From Sphingobacteriia bacterium (lineage in GTDB: Bacteria; Bacteroidota; Bacteroidia; Chitinophagales; Chitinophagaceae): 64,000 nucleotides of DNA. A model generated the notes under the pieces. The model had not been told where the DNA came from. It did not search any database and saw only the letters and a list, made by a program, of their open reading frames with translations. A program made the position numbers and the translations under genes. The stretch is from assembly GCA_004294135.1 (NCBI GenBank), contig RDZY01000009.1, forward strand, positions 1 through 64,000, in the 5' to 3' direction. The first letter of the stretch is position 1, and each line of letters starts with the position of its first letter. Shown piece after piece: positions 40,965-50,870 of this stretch.

Positions 40965-41370
40965 ACAATCTTATTTTTAATTCGAGTGATGCTTTTAATT
41001 TATTACGGAGTAAATCATAAATTACTATTGCTATATTTTCCGCCGTAGGGTTTAAATTTTCAAACGCTGCTACATCTAAGTTTAAATTTTTATGATCGAA
41101 CTTATTGAGTACTTCATCCTTAATAAGATCGCTCAATATTTTCATATCAATTAAATAGCCAGTATCTGGATCTATTTCCCCCGTTACCTGCACAATTAAT
41201 TCATAGTTGTGACCGTGGTAATGCTCGTTATTACAGAGTCCAAATATTTTTTTGTTCTCCGCTAAAGACCATCGGGGATTATTAAGGCGGTGAGCCGCAT
41301 TAAAATGCTCTTTCCTAAATACAACTACCCTTCTATTACCCATATTATACAGTAATGCATCTTCGCGCAC
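40927..41370 (-). CDS. 6-pyruvoyl tetrahydropterin synthase / 6-carboxytetrahydropterin synthase family, paralog 1
   Basis: FNAAHRLNNPRW; GLCNNEHYHGHNYELIV; DPDTGYLIDMKILSDLI; FDHKNLN; NPTAENIA. Confidence 0.9.
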   Translation of the reverse strand: MREDALLYNMGNRRVVVFRKEHFNAAHRLNNPRWSLAENKKIFGLCNNEHYHGHNYELIVQVTGEIDPDTGYLIDMKILSDLIKDEVLNKFDHKNLNLDVAAFENLNPTAENIAIVIYDLLRNKLKASLELKIRLYETERNFVEYPA

Positions 41371-41552
41371 ACTTTGCGGAGTATTTAAAATAAAAGTACA
41401 AAATCAAGTATTCGCTCATCTACTTTAGGCACTGTTTCAGAAGTGTGCTGATCAAGTGGCCTATTATAATAACGTAAAACCCATTATTTGGTTTAAAAAT
41501 CATGAATCATTCAACAGATTTGCCCAAACAACCCTGTTTGATTGAACAAAAA

Positions 41553-42041
41553 CTATGCCTCACCAAAATACTCCACATAAATCCTTGGTGTTTCATACAG
41601 CTTAATACAATGTAATTGCACTGTAGTGGGTAGTTGCGGAGCCAGTTCCTTCCATATAGCCAATGCTAGGTTTTCAGTACTGCACATTTTCCCTTCCATA
41701 AAAGGCACATCCATATTCAAATTTTTATGATCCAATCGGTCAACAACATACAGTTTAATGAGGCGACTCAACTCTTTCACATCAAATAAAAAGCCAGTAT
41801 CGGGATCAGGACTACCCTTTATGGTTACATATAGATCATAATTATGACCATGCCAATTCTCATTTGCACATACCCCAAAAACAGCTTCATTTTGCGCTTT
41901 TGACCATGAAGGATTGTATAATTTATGTGCTGCGTTAAAATGCTCTTGCCTCGTCAAATACACCATTCGATTCAAAAATTTTTGTAAAGGTACAAAATCT
42001 CTGAAAGTTGACCGTTTTTCACCAACTTTACACTTATGCAT
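41553..42041 (-). CDS. 6-pyruvoyl tetrahydropterin synthase / 6-carboxytetrahydropterin synthase family, paralog 2 (start may be the internal MVYLTRQEHF)
   Basis: FNAAHKLYNPSW; GVCANENWHGHNYDLYV; DPDTGFLFDVKELSRLI; LDHKNLN; STENLA. Confidence 0.9.
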   Translation of the reverse strand: MHKCKVGEKRSTFRDFVPLQKFLNRMVYLTRQEHFNAAHKLYNPSWSKAQNEAVFGVCANENWHGHNYDLYVTIKGSPDPDTGFLFDVKELSRLIKLYVVDRLDHKNLNMDVPFMEGKMCSTENLALAIWKELAPQLPTTVQLHCIKLYETPRIYVEYFGEA

Positions 42042-42704
42042 ATCCTAATTACTGCTGCTACCGAAGGTGAATGGATGCCCAGCTCAATGCAATTGAAGCA
42101 GCGCCACCCTAGTGTTGACAAGCGTATAAAGATTCAATTTTGTACCACAGGAGTAGGAATATTGTCAACATCGGTATGCCTTACCCAGCTTATTTTGCGA
42201 CAGAAACCCGATTTAATTATTCAAATGGGCATTGCAGGTAGTTTTAATAAGCAAATACCACTCGGCAAAGTATTGGCAGTAAAAGAGGAAATATTAGGAG
42301 ATATTGGCGTAGAAGAAGGTGGTGAATGGAAAGATATTTTTGATTTGAAGTTGGAGAAAAGCAGCAACCTACCTTTTAAAAAAGGTAAATTATTGAACCC
42401 CTGGCTTATAAAATTCAACCTCCTAAAACTGCCAATGGTAAGATCTATTACCGTAAATCAAATCAGTACCCAGAAAAAAAGAATCGCCATTTTACAGGAA
42501 AAATACAAACCCATATTAGAAGGAATGGAAGGAGCCGCCTTGCATTATACTTGCCAAGCAATGAATATTCCTTTTATTCAAATCAGGTCTGTCTCTAACT
42601 ATATTGGTGAGAGAAATAAAAACAATTGGAAAATAAACGAAGCTATTCACCAGCTTAACCAAACCATACTTGTTTATATAGATGCATTATACAAAATGAA
42701 TTAA
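42036..42704 (+). CDS. mqnB: Futalosine hydrolase
   Basis: Nucleoside phosphorylase-like fold with MGIAGSFNKQIPLGKVLAVKEEILGDIGVEEGGEW and EGMEGAALHYTCQ; next to mqnD. Confidence 0.85.
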   Translation: MHILITAATEGEWMPSSMQLKQRHPSVDKRIKIQFCTTGVGILSTSVCLTQLILRQKPDLIIQMGIAGSFNKQIPLGKVLAVKEEILGDIGVEEGGEWKDIFDLKLEKSSNLPFKKGKLLNPWLIKFNLLKLPMVRSITVNQISTQKKRIAILQEKYKPILEGMEGAALHYTCQAMNIPFIQIRSVSNYIGERNKNNWKINEAIHQLNQTILVYIDALYKMN

Positions 42705-42735
42705 CCAGATTACCCATTTCAGATTCAACACTTAA

Positions 42736-43554
42736 ATGAAATATACGCTCGCTTTCTCACCATGCCCCAACGATACATTTATCTTTGATGCATTGGTAAA
42801 TCATAAAATTGATACGGATGGAATTTCATTCGATGTTCAGCTCGAAGATGTTGAAACCCTTAATGAATGGGCGTTACAGGGCAGAATGGATTTTTCAAAA
42901 ATCAGTTATGGAGTGCTTCACCTAGTAAGAAAACAATATCTATTGCTAAGCAGTGGCGGTGCATTGGGTAAGGGTGTTGGACCTTTGTTGGTGAGCAAGA
43001 ACAAAGCCCACCATATACAGGCGATGGATCATTTAAAAATTGCAATTCCAGGTAAGCATACTACTGCATATTTACTTTTTTTATTGGCATTTCCAACAGC
43101 AAAAAATACGGTGTTTAAGGTATTCAATGAAATTGAAGATGCTGTTTTATCAGGTGAAGTTGATGCAGGTGTAATTATCCACGAAAACCGTTTCACTTAT
43201 GAGCAAAAAGGTTTGGTTAAATTGGTGGACTTGGGTGCTTTTTGGGAAGCGTCTCAACATATTCCAATTCCATTAGGCGGAATAATTGCTAAAAAAACAA
43301 TAGACCCTATCATTATTAACAAAGTAGATCTATTGATTCGAAAGAGTATTGAATATGCCTTTATCCATTATCCGCAGATTTCAGATTATGTGCGTGAGCA
43401 TGCTCAAGAAATGAGTGATGATACCATGCAAAAGCATATTGAACTTTATGTAAATAATTTTTCACTTGATTTAGGAGATGAAGGTAGAAAAGCAGTGGAA
43501 GTGTTAACTTCAATTGCCCACCGTACTCAGATTAATCTTGTTTCAACGCTTTAG
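42736..43554 (+). CDS. mqnD: 1,4-dihydroxy-6-naphthoate synthase
   Basis: LAFSPCPNDTFIFDALV; DFSKISYGVLHLV; GEVDAGVIIHENRFTY. Confidence 0.92.
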   Translation: MKYTLAFSPCPNDTFIFDALVNHKIDTDGISFDVQLEDVETLNEWALQGRMDFSKISYGVLHLVRKQYLLLSSGGALGKGVGPLLVSKNKAHHIQAMDHLKIAIPGKHTTAYLLFLLAFPTAKNTVFKVFNEIEDAVLSGEVDAGVIIHENRFTYEQKGLVKLVDLGAFWEASQHIPIPLGGIIAKKTIDPIIINKVDLLIRKSIEYAFIHYPQISDYVREHAQEMSDDTMQKHIELYVNNFSLDLGDEGRKAVEVLTSIAHRTQINLVSTL

Positions 43555-44848
43555 CATAAACTTCCAGTACTCGCTTTCTGGCAACTTCGTGCACTACAAT
43601 GGGTTTTGGATAGGTGAATTCTTGAAACTCAGGAACCCATTTATGAATATATTTTAATTCCTTATCAAATTTTTCTGTCTGTAAATAAGGATTAAATACC
43701 CTAAAATAAGGTGCGGCATCACAACCACTGCTACTGGCCCATTGCCAACCACCATTATTGGCAGCAAGGTCAAAGTCCAGCAATTTCAACGCAAAATAAG
43801 CTTCACCCCAACGCCAATCAATCAGCAAATGTTTGGTAAGAAAAGAAGCCACAATCATTCTTACCCGATTGTGCATATACCCTGTTGAATTCAACTCACG
43901 CATTCCTGCGTCTACAATTGGATAGCCAGTAGTACCATTACACCATCGCTCAAATTCAGCTTCATCATTTCTCCATTCAATGCGCTCATAGGCGGCTTTA
44001 AACGACTCGCCCTTACCTACTTTAGGAAAATGCCAGAGTATGGCATGGTAAAAATCGCGCCAAATTAATTCATTCAAATAAGTCCCGTTAAGTGCCATTG
44101 CCCTTTTTGCCAATGCCCGAATACTTACCGTTCCAAAACGGAGGTGTACACCCATTTTTGAGGTTCCGTTTTCTAAAGACGGAATATTCCTATTCTTATC
44201 GTAATATTTTATTATTTCATCTTTCAATTCCAATGTCGGAAACCGTTGCTGATTGGGTATAAACCCCATAGATTCAAGCGAGGGAACGGTTGTTGCACTT
44301 TGTTGGTAAAAGCGATTGAAATGCGATTTTATATCGTAGCATTTTACAGCGATATCTGTTAAAGCAGCCCTCCATTTATTGGCGTAGGGAGTAAAGACCG
44401 TGTACGGCAAGCCATCATTTTTTACGATTTCAGACTTTTCAAAAATCACTTGGTCTTTGAATGTATGAAACTCAATTCCATGCTGTTGAAACAACAAACT
44501 AATTGCTCCTTCTCGTTCCAAAGCATAGGGTTCGTAATCGTGATTAGTGTACACTTTTTCAATATGATAAGTCAGCAATAAGTCTTGAAAAATAGCTGTG
44601 GGAAATCCATAGTATATTTCCATACTACTACCCATTTGTTCCAATTGAGCTTGCATTTCTTGCAGCGCATTGTGAATAAATGCAACCCTCCGATCGTTTT
44701 TATCTTCGAGTTTATCGAGAATGTTTTTATCAAAAATAAAAATTGGTAATACAGGCAAATTATTGGTAAGTGCGTGATACAATCCAGTATTGTCTTGCAA
44801 CCGCAAATCTCTTCGGAACCAAAATATATTAACAGTGGGTTTCATCAA
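43532..44848 (-). CDS. phrB: Deoxyribodipyrimidine photolyase
   Basis: NIFWFRRDLRLQDNTGL; ELIWRDFYHAILWHFP; GTTGYPIVDAGMRELNSTGYMHNRVRM; DLAANNGGWQWASSSGCDAAPYFRVFNP. Confidence 0.95.
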   Translation of the reverse strand: MMKPTVNIFWFRRDLRLQDNTGLYHALTNNLPVLPIFIFDKNILDKLEDKNDRRVAFIHNALQEMQAQLEQMGSSMEIYYGFPTAIFQDLLLTYHIEKVYTNHDYEPYALEREGAISLLFQQHGIEFHTFKDQVIFEKSEIVKNDGLPYTVFTPYANKWRAALTDIAVKCYDIKSHFNRFYQQSATTVPSLESMGFIPNQQRFPTLELKDEIIKYYDKNRNIPSLENGTSKMGVHLRFGTVSIRALAKRAMALNGTYLNELIWRDFYHAILWHFPKVGKGESFKAAYERIEWRNDEAEFERWCNGTTGYPIVDAGMRELNSTGYMHNRVRMIVASFLTKHLLIDWRWGEAYFALKLLDFDLAANNGGWQWASSSGCDAAPYFRVFNPYLQTEKFDKELKYIHKWVPEFQEFTYPKPIVVHEVARKRVLEVYAKALKQD

Positions 44849-44895
44849 ATTTAAAACATTTAAATCTACAATTGGTTCAACATTGGCGACTATAC

Positions 44896-44932
44896 ATAAA
44901 AACGGGGGCTGTCTTAAAAGACAGCCCCCGTT
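44896..44932 (-). terminator. Strong terminator downstream of the OmpA-family gene
   Basis: Perfect 15-bp stem AACGGGGGCTGTCTT-aa-AAGACAGCCCCCGTT with a T-run on the minus strand. Confidence 0.8.
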
Positions 44933-44955
44933 GGATATATAAAATTTAGAACAAT

Positions 44956-46347
44956 CTAGTTTTCTCTAACACTAAATTCAACTCTTCTATTATTTGCTTT
45001 GCCTTTTGGTGTTTTATTAGAATCAATTGGCATAGTGCTACCAAATCCTTTGGTCAACATTCTTTCCGCAGCAATTTTACGAGTGAACAGGTATGTTTTA
45101 ACCGCATTCGCACGCTTTAAAGACAATGGAATATTGATTTTATCAGAACCGCTGTTATCCGAGTGACCTTCTACATAAAGTTTCAGGCTAGGATATTCAG
45201 TCATTGCTTTAACCACTTTTTCTAATTCTACTTTAGAAGATTTAGTCAAGATAGCTTTTCCTGTTAAGAACAATACTTTTTTATAATCAAACTTGTATTG
45301 TTTAGCTAATTCAGGACAACCCTTGTTATCAATAGTACCTTTAACAGTAGGACACTTATCTTCTTCATCGTTAACGCCATCACCATCTGTATCTGGAATA
45401 GGACAACCTTGATAACGAGCCAATCCCATTACTGTAGGACACTTATCTTCTTCATCATTCACACCATCTTTATCAGTGTCTGGAATAGGACAACCTTGGT
45501 ATTTAGCAAGCCCTTTAACAGTAATACATTTGTCGTTCTCATCATTTACACCATCACCATCAGTATCTGGAACAGGGCAACCTTGGTATTTAGCAACACC
45601 TTTTACGGTAGGACATTTGTCATTCTCATCGGTAATACCATCGCCATCTGTGTCTTTAGGCTCTGGAACTACAACTGGTGCAGGAGGAGCTGGTGGTGGT
45701 GGTGGTGGTAATGCTTTTTTCTTCTCATAAATTTTCACTTTCACGCCCATTTGTATGCCTTGATTGTAAAAATCGAATCCTTTATTTGGATTGGTAATTG
45801 ATTTAAGATCAGAAATACCATACATATAGCGACCATATACCTGAACCCTATTACGAGGAAATAGCTCGAAACCACCGGTAAGAATGGTACTGATTGACTC
45901 ATACTGGCTTTTAAAATACCTAGTAGGTCCATCATTTTGAATTGAATTTGTAAAGTCGATCTGTGGACCTGCAATAATTGCAAAATCAGATCCCACTTTA
46001 TATTTAAATAACAATGGTAATGATTGATATTGCAATCTTCCATCAAACTGATTGAATGGGTTATTATTACCTGAATAATCCAATACAGAATATTGGAATT
46101 GTGGTTCAAACGACAATTTTGAAGTGAGTGGGATATTTAACCACAAACCACCTGCCCAACCTAATCCAGCGTTGTAGCGGATATTATTGGTAGGATGATT
46201 TTTAACCTGGAACCAAGTAAGATTACCAGCTGCTAATACACCAGCAGAAATACCTGGCTTTGGGCTTTTTGTTTTAGTTTGTGCTTGAACTGTTAAAATG
46301 CCTGACAGAAACATTGTCAGCATTAAAATGAGTTTTAAATTTTTCAT
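44956..46347 (-). CDS. OmpA family outer membrane protein with thrombospondin type 3-like repeats (start chosen at MKNLKLILMLTMFLSG)
   Basis: Signal peptide, beta-barrel N-terminus, PPPPPPPAPPAP linker, DTDGDGVNDENDKCPTVKG repeats, C-terminal EGHSDNSGSDKINIPLSLKRANAVKTYL. Confidence 0.9.
   Translation of the reverse strand: MKNLKLILMLTMFLSGILTVQAQTKTKSPKPGISAGVLAAGNLTWFQVKNHPTNNIRYNAGLGWAGGLWLNIPLTSKLSFEPQFQYSVLDYSGNNNPFNQFDGRLQYQSLPLLFKYKVGSDFAIIAGPQIDFTNSIQNDGPTRYFKSQYESISTILTGGFELFPRNRVQVYGRYMYGISDLKSITNPNKGFDFYNQGIQMGVKVKIYEKKKALPPPPPPAPPAPVVVPEPKDTDGDGITDENDKCPTVKGVAKYQGCPVPDTDGDGVNDENDKCITVKGLAKYQGCPIPDTDKDGVNDEEDKCPTVMGLARYQGCPIPDTDGDGVNDEEDKCPTVKGTIDNKGCPELAKQYKFDYKKVLFLTGKAILTKSSKVELEKVVKAMTEYPSLKLYVEGHSDNSGSDKINIPLSLKRANAVKTYLFTRKIAAERMLTKGFGSTMPIDSNKTPKGKANNRRVEFSVREN
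45310..45654 (-). repeat. Four tandem ~87-bp units encoding TSP3-like calcium-binding repeats
   Basis: Four ~29-aa units of DTDGDGxxDExDKCPTVKGxAxYQGCPxP, the last one variant. Confidence 0.8.
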
Positions 46348-46421
46348 TATATTTTGATTTAAATAGATGACGATATGCAAACGAGCAAAGTCGGCTGATG
46401 TGCGAATATACGAAAATATCA

Positions 46422-47273
46422 TTATTCGAGAAAAAACAGTTGGATTTTCTTAAAAAAACTTTGTGTAAATGTTTGGTGGTAATGTTTTTCCCCTAACAAC
46501 TTTACCCATTTGAGTCCATAAATCGCATTTGTTAAGAAAACCTCATCGGCTACCAATAGATCACTCGGTAAAATACTCCGCTCTTCTGCCGCTATTCCAA
46601 ATTCTTTGGCAATATGAAATACAGCCCGCCGCATCACCCCAGCTACAGGTCCATCACTAAGTGGTGGAGTAATTAATTGCCCATCAGATACTAAAAAAAG
46701 ATTGGCAATAGTGGCATCTGCTATCATCCCACTACTATTAAGTATTAATGCATCATTTAAATGCGCTTGCTTTGCCCAAATTGCGCCCATAGTATACGGC
46801 AAGTAATTATTGCTCTTAATACCAGAAAAACGATCTACTGCTTTTACGGCATAGGGGTAGATACCAATATCTAACCCATTATTATTCAGTTGATTAGATT
46901 CATTACTCAATGGCCAGCTTTGTATCATCAAATGTGGAAAGTGGTTTTGGGCATCATATATGCCGCCATCACCACGAAATATGGTACACCTTACCCTTGC
47001 AAATCCATTGTGGGTATTTTTCCGTAACAAGGAAAGAATAGACTCCCGAATATAATCCCTCTGGAAATAAGTTGGTGGTTGAAATTCAAGCAGCCGCAAC
47101 GAATCAGTAATCCGTTCTAAATGAAAAGATTCAAGCTGTAACCTCCCATTGTTGCATTTAATAGTCGCAAAAAAACCATCCCCATAACGGAAAGAGCGAT
47201 TATCGGGTGAAATAACAGCTTTATTGCTTGGTAAAAATTTACCATCTAAAAAAAGAAAACGACCCTGATCCAT
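46422..47273 (-). CDS. Aminotransferase class IV (aminodeoxychorismate lyase / BCAT-like)
   Basis: RSFRYGDGFFATIKCNNG; KSNNYLPYTMGAIWAKQAHLNDALILNSSGMIADATIANLFLV. Confidence 0.88.
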   Translation of the reverse strand: MDQGRFLFLDGKFLPSNKAVISPDNRSFRYGDGFFATIKCNNGRLQLESFHLERITDSLRLLEFQPPTYFQRDYIRESILSLLRKNTHNGFARVRCTIFRGDGGIYDAQNHFPHLMIQSWPLSNESNQLNNNGLDIGIYPYAVKAVDRFSGIKSNNYLPYTMGAIWAKQAHLNDALILNSSGMIADATIANLFLVSDGQLITPPLSDGPVAGVMRRAVFHIAKEFGIAAEERSILPSDLLVADEVFLTNAIYGLKWVKLLGEKHYHQTFTQSFFKKIQLFFLE

Positions 47274-47321
47274 TTCGCAAAGATAGAATGAAGCTAATTT
47301 CGTGACACTAATTTATTCCCC

Positions 47322-48425
47322 ATGCAAATAAGCCAAATCATTCAGCTTTTGGAAACCAAAGCTCCACTGGCGTTTCAGGAGTCGTATGACAATGCTGGTT
47401 TACTTACCGGCTGTGCCGATTGGGAATGCAGCGGCGTAATTTGTACCCTCGATGCCACTGAAAATGTTTTGCAAGAAGCCAAAGCCAATGGTTATAACCT
47501 AGTAATTGCACACCATCCCATACTTTTTAAAGGTATTAAGCAATTAACTGGAAAAAACTACATTGAAAAAGCATTGATTTACGCCATTAAAAATGATATC
47601 GCCATTTATGCCATTCACACCAATTTGGACAATATTGCTGATGGCGTTAATAAAATGATAGCTGAACGGATAGGGCTCATCAATACCCATATACTGCTAC
47701 CCAAACCCAATACGTTGGTGAAACTGGTTTGTTTTGTACCCCTACCAAACGCAACCAAACTAAGAGAAGCGCTCTTTGAAGCAGGTGCTGGTCAGATTGG
47801 CGAATACAGTGAAGTGAGTTTTAGTACCAATGGCTTAGGTGGTTTTAAAAGTTCCCTTTTGGCTAATCCAGTAATTGGTACCCGGGGTATTCGGGAAATT
47901 GTTAAAGAAGAAAGAGTAGAGGTTATACTACCTACTCACTTGCAATATCAAGTAGTGAATGCCCTAAAATCAGTGCATCCTTACGAGGAGCCAGCTTTTG
48001 ATATTTTTCCTTTACTCAATGAAAATCAATTGGTTGGAAGCGGATTAATGGGTGAACTGCCTGAACCCATATCCGAGAAAGAGCTACTAATATTATTACA
48101 AGTACAGTTTGGACTGGCTGTGATAAAGCATACACAGCTACTGAACCAACCCGTGCAAAAAATTGCAGTATGTGGTGGATCAGGCAGCTCGCTAATTACT
48201 GCTGCAAGTAGAGCTGGTGCTGAATTTTATATAACCGCTGATATTAAATACCACGAATTTTTTGACGCAGATAAGCGACTGGTTTTAGCCGATATTGGGC
48301 ACTGGGAAAGTGAACAATACACAATCGACCTGCTTTTTTCTATAATAACCACTAATTTCCCTAACTTTGCCGTCCTTAAAACAACTGTACGGACAAATCC
48401 TGTGCATTATTTTGTTGGGGAATAA
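47322..48425 (+). CDS. Nif3-like dinuclear metal center hexameric protein
   Basis: LAFQESYDNAGLLTG; VIAHHPILFKGIKQLTG; AIHTNLDNIADGVN; TADIKYHEFFDA; DIGHWESEQ. Confidence 0.93.
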   Translation: MQISQIIQLLETKAPLAFQESYDNAGLLTGCADWECSGVICTLDATENVLQEAKANGYNLVIAHHPILFKGIKQLTGKNYIEKALIYAIKNDIAIYAIHTNLDNIADGVNKMIAERIGLINTHILLPKPNTLVKLVCFVPLPNATKLREALFEAGAGQIGEYSEVSFSTNGLGGFKSSLLANPVIGTRGIREIVKEERVEVILPTHLQYQVVNALKSVHPYEEPAFDIFPLLNENQLVGSGLMGELPEPISEKELLILLQVQFGLAVIKHTQLLNQPVQKIAVCGGSGSSLITAASRAGAEFYITADIKYHEFFDADKRLVLADIGHWESEQYTIDLLFSIITTNFPNFAVLKTTVRTNPVHYFVGE

Positions 48426-48448
48426 TAACTACAAATTATAAATTTAAT

Positions 48449-49204
48449 ATGGCATCTGTAAAAGATTTCTCCGTTGAAGAAAAACTGGTAAACCTATTGC
48501 GTTTACAAAAAGTGGACAGCAAACTTGATGAGATCCAGATTTTAAAAGGCGAACTTCCAATGGAAGTGAGCGATTTAGAAGATGAAATATTGGGATTACA
48601 AAGCCGCCAAACACGAATTGAAGAAGAAATAAATGGCATCAGTGAGTTCATTGAAGGCAAGAAAAATTCCATCAAAGAAAGCGAAGCACTTATTGCCAAA
48701 TACGAAAAACAAAGTGATAATGTAAAAAATAATCGTGAATTTGAAGCGATTAATAAAGAGGTAGAAATGCAACAGTTGGAAGTAAAACTGTGCGAGAAAC
48801 ATATTCGTGATGCCAATGAGGAACTGGCCGAAAAAATAAAAGCATTAGAAATTGCTAAAAAGCAGGTAGGTGTAAAAGATGGTGTGCTGAATCACAAAAA
48901 AGGAGAACTCGAAAAAATTATTGCTGATACCGAAAAAGAAGAAACTGCATTAAACAAGTCAAGTGCTGATGCACGTGCGCACATTGATGAGCGTTTAATT
49001 TACAGCTACGATAGAATTCGTAAAAGCTATAGAAACGGATTGGCAGTTGTGCCAGTGGAGCGTGATGCTTGTGGCGGTTGCTTCAATTCAATCCCACCAC
49101 AACGTCAAAGTGAAATTCGTTTACACAAGAAAATAATTGTTTGCGAAAATTGTGGACGTATTTTGGTAGATGCTGATTTAAATGATACCGTAGAAGCGAA
49201 ATAA
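48449..49204 (+). CDS. Coiled-coil protein with C4-type zinc ribbon
   Basis: C-terminal CGGCFNSIPPQRQSEIRLHKKIIVCENCGRIL; long N-terminal coiled coil. Confidence 0.9.
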   Translation: MASVKDFSVEEKLVNLLRLQKVDSKLDEIQILKGELPMEVSDLEDEILGLQSRQTRIEEEINGISEFIEGKKNSIKESEALIAKYEKQSDNVKNNREFEAINKEVEMQQLEVKLCEKHIRDANEELAEKIKALEIAKKQVGVKDGVLNHKKGELEKIIADTEKEETALNKSSADARAHIDERLIYSYDRIRKSYRNGLAVVPVERDACGGCFNSIPPQRQSEIRLHKKIIVCENCGRILVDADLNDTVEAK

Positions 49205-49230
49205 CACAATTAAGAGTACTTTATCATATA

Positions 49231-49260
49231 GAAGGGCAGCGATATGGCTGCCCTTTCTTA
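49231..49260 (+). terminator. Terminator downstream of zinc ribbon gene
   Basis: AAGGGCAGC-gatatg-GCTGCCCTT followed by TCTTATTTT. Confidence 0.65.
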
Positions 49261-49272
49261 TTTTCGAGTTCG

Positions 49273-50763
49273 ATGAAAAAGATCGCATTACTTGCTTTTG
49301 GAATGATAATTTTTCTGGCAGAAAATTTTGCCCAGAAAACTTTCGATTTCACCACTACCACACAGCAGGCCTACCAAGATATTACCAAGCTGAAATTCAG
49401 AACGGCAGTAGTATTACTGAATAAATCTTTAGAGCAGAACCCTAGTAATTTGATACCTGTATTACTCCAAAACTATATTGATTTTTATACCCTTTTTTTA
49501 AATGAAGATCCAGCTGATTATAAAAAACTGTACCCATTGTTCGAAGAACGGGTAGCATTGATTCAAAAAGGGCCAAAATCATCCCCTTTCTATTTATACG
49601 CACAGGCTGTTATTAGAATTCAGCGAGCAGGCGTGTCCGTGAAATTTGGTAATCTCTGGGATGCAGGATGGGACTTCAGAAGAGCCTATCATCTATTGAA
49701 AGAAAACAAACAGCTATTCCCTAGTTTTACCCCGAATGATCTTATGCATGGTGCTTTACAGGCTGCTATTGGTACCGTACCCAAAGGATATAGATGGCTT
49801 GTTACTTTATTAGGCATGAAAGGTTCGGTTACAGAGGGAATGAAAAGGGTTAGAAATTTTACTACCAGCAACGACCCTTGGGCTGTATATTTTTTTAATG
49901 AAGCCGCTTTTATTTATCCCTATATGCTTTATTTCATTGAAAACAAAAAAGCGGCTGCACTGGCCTTTGCGCAGCAAAAAAAGCTGGACTTGGTAAATAA
50001 CCATTTACACGCTTATATGGCTGCTCATCTAGCACTGAATGAGAAGGTTGTAGAATTATCTAAATCAATTATCACCAATAGAAATAAATCGGGTGATTAC
50101 CTTAAACTAAGTACATGGGATTTTCAAATGGGTTATGCAAAACTCTATCACCTTGACATTGAAGACGCTAAAAAATATTTTGAACTATTTGTGGAGGAAT
50201 TCAAAGGCCAGTTTTATGTAAAAGATGTGTACCAAAAAATAAGTTGGTGTTATTATTTACAAGGAAATATAAAGGAAGCAGAGCAAGCCAGGCTGAAAAT
50301 AATATCAAAAGGATCAACAGAAGCAGACGCAGATAAAAAAGCTTTAAAAGACGCCAAATCCAATACCTGGCCAAATCTACTCCTACTAAAAGCTCGTTTA
50401 TTGAATGACGGCGGATACCATACAGAAGCCTTAAAATTATTAGCTGGTAAAACAGATAGTAATTTTGAAAAGTCAGCAGACAAGTTAGAATTTACCTATC
50501 GAGTTGCGCGTATTTATGACGACCTCAACCGGAAGGAAGAAGCCATTAAGACTTACTTAATAGCCATAAGATTGGGAGAAAAAAGAAAAGAATATTTTGC
50601 AGCAAGAGCAGCTTTGCAGATAGCACAAATTTATGAGAACGAGGGCCAACTTGCATTAGCCATTCAATATTACCTACAATGCCTTGCAATGGAGGATCAT
50701 GAGTACAAAGACTCATTAGATCAAAGAGCCAAAGCTGGAATTGCCAGGTGCAAGGGTGAATAA
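49273..50763 (+). CDS. Tetratricopeptide repeat protein, secreted
   Basis: Signal peptide, helical repeats in the C-terminal half (YRVARIYDDLNRKEEAIKTYLIAIRLG; AALQIAQIYENEGQLALAIQYYLQCLAM). Confidence 0.78.
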   Translation: MKKIALLAFGMIIFLAENFAQKTFDFTTTTQQAYQDITKLKFRTAVVLLNKSLEQNPSNLIPVLLQNYIDFYTLFLNEDPADYKKLYPLFEERVALIQKGPKSSPFYLYAQAVIRIQRAGVSVKFGNLWDAGWDFRRAYHLLKENKQLFPSFTPNDLMHGALQAAIGTVPKGYRWLVTLLGMKGSVTEGMKRVRNFTTSNDPWAVYFFNEAAFIYPYMLYFIENKKAAALAFAQQKKLDLVNNHLHAYMAAHLALNEKVVELSKSIITNRNKSGDYLKLSTWDFQMGYAKLYHLDIEDAKKYFELFVEEFKGQFYVKDVYQKISWCYYLQGNIKEAEQARLKIISKGSTEADADKKALKDAKSNTWPNLLLLKARLLNDGGYHTEALKLLAGKTDSNFEKSADKLEFTYRVARIYDDLNRKEEAIKTYLIAIRLGEKRKEYFAARAALQIAQIYENEGQLALAIQYYLQCLAMEDHEYKDSLDQRAKAGIARCKGE

Positions 50764-50870
50764 GGAATCAGATATGGCATTAGAAAAAAGTCTGCTAACT
50801 ATTTAAAAGAGCTTTGTTAACTTGCTTGCTCTTAGTAGAAAAATAAAGACATCTTAAAATAAGATCAGCA

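Noticed and set aside
45310-45654. 87-bp tandem repeats considered as a CRISPR-like or regulatory array
   Set aside because: They encode in-frame TSP3 repeats of an OmpA-family protein.
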